DNA of 20,765 nt, from contig CAYFQG010000023.1 of NCBI GenBank assembly GCA_964345295.1, forward strand, positions 1 through 20,765, in the 5' to 3' direction. Below the pieces are notes generated by a model that was not told the origin of the DNA, made no database searches, and worked only from the letters and a program-made list of their open reading frames with translations. Each line of letters begins with the position of its first letter. Position 1 is the first letter of the stretch. Source of the stretch: JASBZA01 sp964345295 (lineage in GTDB: Bacteria; Bacillota; Clostridia; Saccharofermentanales; Fastidiosipilaceae). Shown here one piece after another: positions 15,957-20,765 of the stretch. The position numbers were made by a program, and so were the translations under genes.

Positions 15957-17903
15957 ATGACACAAAACGATTGGACCAAGACTTATAGCCTACCTCTATT
16001 AGAGGTCGACCCGTCCCGACTGAGTCACGAAGAGCTGTGGATATTCGGCCAAGTTGCCGGTATTTTGCAACTGGAGACCAAGCCCTTATCCGGTATTCCT
16101 CTTATTGCCGAGAAGACAGAGGAAAAAGATTTGGAAGTAAGTTGGGAAGACGATCAAATTCTCATTCGCTATCCCAATGCCGTCGGCTTTGCCCGAGGAC
16201 TTTCCCATGTCAGAGAACTATGGATCCACGGCAGACCGATCAAAGAAAAACTGCAGGTCCAAGATAGCGGCCTCATGCTGGATGTATCCCGTAACGCGGT
16301 CCTCACCGTAGAAAGTGTCTATTTGTTATTAAATTACATGGCGACCATGGGCCTGAATGTCCTCATGCTTTACACGGAGGACACCTATTGCCTGCCTTCC
16401 TACCCCTATTTCGGTTACCAGAGAGGGGCTTACACGCCCGAAGAGCTCAAGGCCATCGACGATTACGCTTACCGCTTGGGTATAGAGGTGGTGCCTTGTA
16501 TTCAGACTTTGGCCCACTTGGCGACCACGCTTAAATGGCCCTATGCCAGAGAGATGAAAGACCTCCCCAATATTCTCTTGGTTGGCGAGAAGAAGACCTA
16601 CGACTTTATTGAAGCTATGTTTAAGTTAACTCGTTCCTGCCTCAGGTCCAAGAGAATCCACATCGGTATGGATGAGGCGCACAGCCTGGGGAGGGGGACC
16701 TACCTCGACAAGAACGGCTACGAAGAGCCCTATCAGATTATGCAGAAGCATCTGGCCAAAGTCACCGACCTGGCCAAAGCCTACGGCTACACCCCAATGA
16801 TGTGGTCCGATATGTACTTTAGATTCTGTTCGCCCCAAGATCGTTACTATGATATGGAACATCCCTTGACGCCCGAAGTTTTGGATTCGATTTCGGATGA
16901 AGTGGGCCTGGTCTATTGGGACTATTACACACACGATCCCCAAGTTTTCGACACCATGCTTGCGCGCCATTTAGAGACCAAGTCGCCGGAAGTTTGGTTC
17001 GCCGGGGGTGTCCAGACCTGGAACGGTATTAAAGCCAATGTTGGCAAGGCTTTTGCCACCAGTGAATTGGCCTTAAAATCTTGTAAGAAATTAGGCATTG
17101 ACCATGTTATTGCCACAGCCTGGGGGGACAACGGCGGTGAGGTTTCCGTTTTCGAATCCCTGGTCGTTTTACAGATATTCGGCGATTTTGCCTGGAATGA
17201 TTACGTGCCTTCCAGAACCGAAGTCATCAGTCGTTTCAGCCAGACCTACGGTGTAGATGGCAGGGCCTTCTATGACATGCGGCTTTTTGATGAAGTGCCC
17301 GGTGTGGAAAAAGATAATCCCCATATGGTGAATCCTTCCAAGTATATTCTTTACAGTGATCCTTTGATGGGGACGGTTGATTGCCATCTCTTCCCCTTAG
17401 GAGATGACCTAATTGACCACTATAGGGACTTGGCCGAATACTTTGACCGAAGGACCAACGAGACCGAAGGCATGGCCAAGCTCTTTTATCTCCAGTCTGC
17501 TCAGTTGGCCGATGTCTTGGCCCGCAAGGTCCGTCTGACCCTGGAACTTAGGCCCATGTATCTGGATGATGATTACAGAGGACTCAGGAGCCTGGTGGAC
17601 CACGACCTGCCCGACCTTATTGCGGCAGTCCAAGACTACCAAGCCTTCAGCTTGTCCATCTGGTACCTCTCTAATAAGCCGGAAGGAAGCGAAGTCTTGG
17701 ATATTCGCATGGGTGGTCTTTTGGCCAGACTCAAGACTTGCCAGGATCGTTTGGATGGTTATTTGAATGATTCTTACGACAGTCTTCCCGAATTAGAGGC
17801 CGAAAGGCTGCCTTTTGACGGAAGAAGCTTGGAAGAGGTTGAAAAACAACCGCATTTTAGGGATAATCAGTGGCAAAATTTAGCAACGGTGAATCCCTTG
17901 TAA
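15957..17903 (+). CDS. Intracellular GH20 exo-beta-N-acetylhexosaminidase (GH20C-like)
   Basis: A 648-residue glycoside hydrolase family 20 enzyme that removes terminal beta-linked GlcNAc or GalNAc by substrate-assisted catalysis. The catalytic pair is D239-E240 in HIGMDEAH. Other family features are an N-terminal alpha/beta domain (about 1-95), GLMLDVSRNAV at the start of the barrel, and the Trp-bearing strands PMMWSDMYFR and TAWGDNGGEV. There is no signal peptide, so it acts on imported short oligosaccharides. The layout, size and long helical C-terminal part (about 430-648) resemble pneumococcal GH20C. It would release hexosamines that the NahK-like kinases at the start of the window could phosphorylate. 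AAAGGAGG precedes the ATG. A structured leader for queT follows directly. Confidence 0.9.
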   Translation: MTQNDWTKTYSLPLLEVDPSRLSHEELWIFGQVAGILQLETKPLSGIPLIAEKTEEKDLEVSWEDDQILIRYPNAVGFARGLSHVRELWIHGRPIKEKLQVQDSGLMLDVSRNAVLTVESVYLLLNYMATMGLNVLMLYTEDTYCLPSYPYFGYQRGAYTPEELKAIDDYAYRLGIEVVPCIQTLAHLATTLKWPYAREMKDLPNILLVGEKKTYDFIEAMFKLTRSCLRSKRIHIGMDEAHSLGRGTYLDKNGYEEPYQIMQKHLAKVTDLAKAYGYTPMMWSDMYFRFCSPQDRYYDMEHPLTPEVLDSISDEVGLVYWDYYTHDPQVFDTMLARHLETKSPEVWFAGGVQTWNGIKANVGKAFATSELALKSCKKLGIDHVIATAWGDNGGEVSVFESLVVLQIFGDFAWNDYVPSRTEVISRFSQTYGVDGRAFYDMRLFDEVPGVEKDNPHMVNPSKYILYSDPLMGTVDCHLFPLGDDLIDHYRDLAEYFDRRTNETEGMAKLFYLQSAQLADVLARKVRLTLELRPMYLDDDYRGLRSLVDHDLPDLIAAVQDYQAFSLSIWYLSNKPEGSEVLDIRMGGLLARLKTCQDRLDGYLNDSYDSLPELEAERLPFDGRSLEEVEKQPHFRDNQWQNLATVNPL

Positions 17904-17912
17904 GAAACGAAG

Positions 17913-18002
17913 CCGGAGAGGAACTTGGCCTCTGACTATCTTTCAGACCAGCCAAGTCTCCGGAACAAACTTCGGGTGACCCTCTCACCTGTGGAGGAGA
18001 AG
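17913..18002 (+). promoter_or_regulatory. Structured 5' leader of queT, candidate preQ1 riboswitch
   Basis: The 103-base gap before queT folds extensively by eye. CCGGAG (17913-17918) pairs with CTCCGG (17958-17963). After a 4-base bulge, ACTTGGC (17923-17929) pairs with GCCAAGT (17951-17957), and TCTGA (17931-17935) with TCAGA (17943-17947). A second hairpin pairs GGGTGA (17974-17979) with TCACCT (17985-17990, one G-U). Its loop contains CCTC (17981-17984), complementary to the SD GAGG (17994-17997), so it could hide the ribosome site. The order CUUGG-stem, small hairpin, SD-proximal pairing is reminiscent of preQ1-II (COG4708) riboswitches, which control this very gene family. No T-run follows, so control would be translational. 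Confidence 0.55.
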
Positions 18003-18006
18003 AAAA

Positions 18007-18576
18007 ATGAATAAAAAAGTTTATAGGCTGGTAGAGACCGCCTTGTTTGCTGCGCTTTATGTTGTCCTGACCATGTTTGTGGCGCCCATTGCTACGGGAC
18101 CCTTACAGTTCAGAATATCGGAAGCCCTCATGATTTTGCCGGCCCTGACCCCGACCGGAGTGGTAGCCCTACCTTTGGGAGTGCTCTTATCGAATGTTCT
18201 TTTGAATATGGGCTGGATTGATATCGTGTTCGGTACCTTGGCCACGGCTTTGGCGGCCATTGTGACCCGTTACTTGGCTAAGCGCTTCAATCTTTTGCCG
18301 GAGCAAGGTCAGATTCAGTCGGGCAAGGCCTTGTGGAAGAAGAAAAGCTTCTATCTCTTGCCCCTGCCTACCATTCTCTTTAATGCCTTTATTGTAGGTG
18401 TTTACCTGCCTATCTTCTTCCCGGACCCCAATATGAAAGACTTGCCTTTTTACTTGGCTATGATCTTGAGCATTCTGTCCTTGGCCTTGTCGGAAGCCCT
18501 GGTTGTCTATGTTTTCGGCTTGCCCTTGATGTCGGGGGTCTATAATATTTATAGAAAACAAGCCAGCCGCTCCTAA
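18007..18576 (+). CDS. queT: QueT-family queuosine-precursor transporter
   Basis: A 189-residue membrane protein with about five or six hydrophobic segments. The N-terminus carries the QueT (COG4708) signature, PLQFRISEALMILPALTPTG at residues 34-53, followed by GVLLSNVLLN. Members take up queuosine precursors such as preQ1 or queuine, probably as ECF-type substrate-binding components. The extended basic loop around LPEQGQIQSGKALWKKK separates two membrane halves. GGAGGAG is spaced about 8 bases from the ATG and is embedded in the structured leader, which points to ligand control. No queuosine synthesis gene is nearby, fitting a salvage lifestyle. Confidence 0.9.
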   Translation: MNKKVYRLVETALFAALYVVLTMFVAPIATGPLQFRISEALMILPALTPTGVVALPLGVLLSNVLLNMGWIDIVFGTLATALAAIVTRYLAKRFNLLPEQGQIQSGKALWKKKSFYLLPLPTILFNAFIVGVYLPIFFPDPNMKDLPFYLAMILSILSLALSEALVVYVFGLPLMSGVYNIYRKQASRS

Positions 18577-18621
18577 GCTGCCCATAGGCGATAGGGAGGG
18601 CTTGGCTTAAAGGAGAACGCC

Positions 18622-19260
18622 ATGTCGTATTACTTTTCGGAACATTCCGAAGTGCCGGATAAACCGAGCCTTATCTCTTATCGCTTTCACGGCCGTGACT
18701 TGGTCTTTCACAGTAATTCAGGAGTCTTTTCCAAAGAGCATATCGATCAGGGTACAGAGACCCTTTTAGAAGCTTTTTATGAAGATATGGAGAAGCTGAA
18801 GGGCGAAGATCTGGAGCTTTTTCGTTCACTGACCAAAGGTCAGGCCCTGGATTTAGGTACAGGTTACGGTGTTATCGCCATTGTGGCCAAGAAGCTCTAT
18901 CCGGCCTCGACTTGGACTTTGTCTGATGTGAACGACCATGCCCTGGACTTAGCGCGTAAAAATTTAGAAGAGAATTTTATCCAAGGCAGCCGGGTGATAA
19001 AATCCGACGGTTTCGAGCACTTGGAAGGGACCTTTGATTTAATCTTATCCAATCCCCCGATTCGGGTCGGCAAGGATAAATTGTATGAGCTTTTTAGGGG
19101 CATGCAAGCTAATCTTAGCCCGAACGGCAGAGCCTATATCGTAATCGGTAAGAAGCAGGGAGCCAAGTCGGCCCAGACCTATTTAGAGAGCCTCTTTTCC
19201 CAAGTCGATCTGATTTATAAGAAAAAAGGTTTCCATATCCTCCGCCTGCAGGAAGCTTAG
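18622..19260 (+). CDS. RsmC-like class I SAM-dependent methyltransferase
   Basis: A 212-residue Rossmann methyltransferase of the small-subunit rRNA guanine-N2 (RsmC/YbxB) type. The SAM loop LDLGTGYGVIAI has D77-L-G-T-G-Y-G83, the ribose-binding acidic residue is D102 in SDVND, and the catalytic motif IV is N144-P-P-I-R148. An N-terminal HYFSE-like segment (YYFSEHSEVPDKPSLISY) and the FSKEHIDQGTETLLE motif match the single-domain Bacillota version (about 200 residues). The likely reaction is m2G formation in 16S rRNA. A strong AAAGGAGA site precedes the ATG. It follows queT (a tRNA-modification supply gene) by 45 bases and is 11 bases from the lipoprotein gene. Confidence 0.88.
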   Translation: MSYYFSEHSEVPDKPSLISYRFHGRDLVFHSNSGVFSKEHIDQGTETLLEAFYEDMEKLKGEDLELFRSLTKGQALDLGTGYGVIAIVAKKLYPASTWTLSDVNDHALDLARKNLEENFIQGSRVIKSDGFEHLEGTFDLILSNPPIRVGKDKLYELFRGMQANLSPNGRAYIVIGKKQGAKSAQTYLESLFSQVDLIYKKKGFHILRLQEA

Positions 19261-19271
19261 GCCAAAGCCTT

Positions 19272-19778
19272 ATGAAGAGAAGATGTTGGTCAAGCTTTGG
19301 CCTAGTACTGGCTGTCTTATTGCTGACGACGACCTTTTTGGCCGCCTGTAAGGGCAAAGAAAATACGCCTGAGGATTATTTGGGACGGGTGAATTACGAT
19401 GCACCCACCGCTCTGTTACAGTACCGAGTTGACGAGGAGGGTGAATGGCTGGATTATAGGGAGGTAAAGGACTTGGATAAGCTCCTTAACTCCACCGGTC
19501 TGCCGGTTGTCTTGTGTATACGCCAGCATCGAGACTACGCGGCCCCTATCGTTATCCCGCAGATGGAAGAATGGGCCGTCCAATACCACGATAAGGCCTA
19601 TTTTATTTTTACCTATGTTAACGAAAGTTCTTATATTCTTGATCAGTTAGAAGTCCACGTGACACCGACCTTTTATCTCTTGCAAAACGGCTCCAAGATT
19701 ATGTATGCTTCTTGGGAAGAAGAAAACGCTTTGGTCTTATTGCAAGACGCTCTGGATAAGCGCGTTAAGGAGGAATAG
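19272..19778 (+). CDS. Lipoprotein with a thioredoxin-like fold lacking the CxxC motif
   Basis: A 168-residue predicted lipoprotein. A basic N-terminus (MKRR) and hydrophobic stretch lead to the lipobox L23-A-A-C26, so it should be lipid-anchored on the outer face of the membrane. Residues about 60-165 fit a thioredoxin fold: strand GLPVVLCI, helix PIVIPQMEEWA, strand AYFIFTYV, the cis-proline motif V130-T-P132-T, and strand TFYLLQNG. The redox CxxC is absent. The aligned positions are D88-Y-A-A91, and the only other cysteine in the mature part is C82. It is therefore probably not a thiol oxidoreductase but a binding or chaperone variant. The start is the only nearby ATG, and its SD is weak. 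ispF follows after 2 bases. Confidence 0.75.
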   Translation: MKRRCWSSFGLVLAVLLLTTTFLAACKGKENTPEDYLGRVNYDAPTALLQYRVDEEGEWLDYREVKDLDKLLNSTGLPVVLCIRQHRDYAAPIVIPQMEEWAVQYHDKAYFIFTYVNESSYILDQLEVHVTPTFYLLQNGSKIMYASWEEENALVLLQDALDKRVKEE

Positions 19779-19780
19779 CT

Positions 19781-20314
19781 ATGCCGGCTCCGTTGTACCC
19801 TCTGCCCAGAACAGGTTTGGGCCAAGATAGTCATCGTTTTGTGGATGAAGTAAACCCTAAGCCTCTGGTTTTGGGCGGCCTGGTAATTCCGGAAGGTCCG
19901 GGTCTTTTGGCTAATTCGGACGGAGATGTCCTCCTCCATGCCTTGTGTAATGCGATCAGCTCGGTGACCACTGTGCCGATTTTGGGGGCCAAAGCCGATG
20001 ACATGTGCAGAGCCGGTGTAACCGATTCGTCAGCTTATCTTAAAGAAGCCTTAAAGCTTCTGGAAGCCAGCCAAAATCCGTCGGGTCACCGCTTAGAATT
20101 GGTTTCTTTGGCCTTTTCTATCGAAGGCAAGAGACCCAAGCTCTTAAAACATATACCGGCTATGCGCGAAAGTATCGCTGATTTGTGCGGCCTGGCTGCC
20201 TGTAGGGTCGGCATCACGGCCACCACAGGAGAAGGTCTGACCGATTTCGGGCGCGGCTTGGGCCTGCAAGCGTTTTGTGTAGCGGATTTTAGAGAGTGGG
20301 GAGACGAAGCATGA
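19781..20314 (+). CDS. ispF: IspF-like 2-C-methyl-D-erythritol 2,4-cyclodiphosphate synthase (divergent)
   Basis: A 177-residue homologue of IspF, the trimeric zinc enzyme of the MEP isoprenoid pathway that cyclises CDP-methylerythritol phosphate to MEcPP with loss of CMP. The zinc ligands are kept: D16 and H18 in GQDSHRF, and H53 in SDGDVLLHAL. The C-terminal phosphate and nucleotide segment TATTGEGLTDFGRGLG is also kept. Two features deviate from E. coli: the HSDGD histidine is N45, and the conserved GDIGKLFPDTD segment is replaced by TTVPILGAKADD with a longer linker. It may be a divergent orthologue or a paralogue with a shifted role. GGAGG lies in the end of the lipoprotein gene. The stop overlaps the larC start (ATGA). 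No ispD is present. Confidence 0.8.
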   Translation: MPAPLYPLPRTGLGQDSHRFVDEVNPKPLVLGGLVIPEGPGLLANSDGDVLLHALCNAISSVTTVPILGAKADDMCRAGVTDSSAYLKEALKLLEASQNPSGHRLELVSLAFSIEGKRPKLLKHIPAMRESIADLCGLAACRVGITATTGEGLTDFGRGLGLQAFCVADFREWGDEA

Positions 20315-20720
20315 TGACACTTTATTGGGACCTGGGTATGGGAGCGGCAGGCGATATGCTGACCGCTTCGCTTTATGAATTATTGGATAAGCAGGAGCAA
20401 AGAAGCTTTCTGGAGAAAATGAACAGCATGGGCTTGGCTGATACAAGCCTTTCTGCCGAAAGGCTTCTACCGCCGGCATCGAAGGGACCCGTATGGAAGT
20501 TTTGATTCATGGCCATGCGGAAGGCGAAGACCCTGACCACCATGACCATGACCAGGGTCACCATCGCCACGACCATGATCACGAACCTGGTCACAGTCCT
20601 AAGCATAGCCATCAACATAACGGCTTAGAAGATATTGAAAAAATTATTGAAGCATTTCCCTTGTCGGCCCAAGTGAAAGACCAAGCAAGGGTGGGCTTTT
20701 TTCTATATAAATCGATATAA
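20311..20720 (+). pseudogene. larC: Frameshifted, 3'-truncated larC (nickel-insertion protein) remnant
   Basis: LarC loads nickel onto the pincer cofactor of lactate racemase and is normally about 400 residues. The first frame (ATG 20311) gives the LarC N-terminus MTLYWDLGMGAAGDMLTASLYELL up to SLSAE near 20460, then stops at 20505. The continuation GIEGTRMEVLIHGHAEGED, the His/Asp-rich metal region and LEDIEKIIEAFPLSAQVKD lies one frame back (-1), so a base is missing around 20458-20475. After KDQAR, where LarC should continue toward VYxLIAEAE, the frame runs into a terminator-like hairpin and stops at 20720. About 136 codons remain. The slip site is not a classic -1 heptamer. Start codons at 20311 and 20314 are both possible, with GGGGAG upstream. 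No larA, larB or larE is in the window. Confidence 0.75.
20658..20702 (+). terminator. Terminator-like hairpin at the end of the larC remnant
   Basis: GCCCA (20667-20671) pairs with TGGGC (20692-20696), followed directly by TTTTTT (20697-20702). An alternative hairpin CCCTTG (20658-20663) with CAAGGG (20686-20691) overlaps it. The stem is short with a 20-base loop, so strength is uncertain. It would end the long + strand array. Confidence 0.5.
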
Positions 20721-20759
20721 TAAGCATAGCTAACGAGAAGATCTATAGTATTTTGGAGG
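20716..20759 (+). promoter_or_regulatory. -10 box and Shine-Dalgarno of a gene starting beyond the window
   Basis: TATAAT at 20716-20721 overlaps the larC-remnant stop, and GGAGG at 20755-20759 is placed for a start codon just past the window end. The -35 region is not consensus. This suggests a new transcription unit after the terminator-like hairpin. Confidence 0.5.
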
Positions 20760-20765
20760 TTCTTG

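Noticed and set aside
20454..20465. Programmed -1 ribosomal frameshift in larC
   Set aside because: The junction GCC GAA AGG does not fit an X-XXY-YYZ slippery heptamer, and the gene is also truncated downstream, so decay or a sequencing error is simpler.
20515..20612. CAT/CAC-rich stretch as a tandem DNA repeat or CRISPR-like array
   Set aside because: Irregular spacing; it is explained by the His-rich region of LarC.

Overview
The window reads as part of a Bacillota (Firmicutes, probably Clostridia-like) chromosome of intermediate GC. Support for this comes from strong AGGAGG-type ribosome binding sites, a HelD of the Firmicutes type, a two-gene ThrE exporter, QueT, a two-iron superoxide reductase (an anaerobe's enzyme) and a streptococcal/clostridial-type RpiB-family isomerase. 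I cannot name the genus. Gene density is very high, no stretch over 300 bases lacks a gene, and I see no tRNA, rRNA, IS element, phage gene or CRISPR array.

Region 1 (2-4507, + strand) is a tight run: a NahK-like sugar kinase, an RpiB/LacA/LacB-family isomerase resembling streptococcal DhuI, an M17 leucyl aminopeptidase, then a second copy of the same kinase. The kinases are collinear paralogues with intact catalytic motifs. Together with the intracellular GH20 hexosaminidase at 15957-17903, they suggest scavenging of host amino sugars and perhaps unsaturated uronates; that pathway link is inference.

Region 2 (4516-7025) holds a ZIP metal transporter on the - strand, divergent from dinB (probably a leaderless mRNA), followed by desulfoferrodoxin and a strong intrinsic terminator.

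Region 3 (7032-8246) is a LacI-family regulator on the - strand. A 123-bp intergenic region with a TATAAT box on each strand separates it from the + strand run.

Region 4 (8247-20720, + strand) is a long co-directional array. It runs: GNAT acetyltransferase, SWIM-SNF2 ATPase, HelD, the ThrE halves, GH20, a structured leader plus queT, an RsmC-like methyltransferase, a lipoprotein with a redox-dead thioredoxin fold, a divergent IspF, and a decayed larC remnant ending in a terminator-like hairpin. A TATAAT box and a Shine-Dalgarno at the window end announce another gene just outside.

The points most worth a second look are the queT leader (candidate preQ1 riboswitch, possibly variant), the frameshifted and 3'-truncated larC, the duplicated kinases around a DhuI-like isomerase, a 5-codon minicistron overlapping pepA, and the degenerate active sites of the thioredoxin-like and IspF-like proteins. 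I did not find a convincing wholly new multi-gene system.
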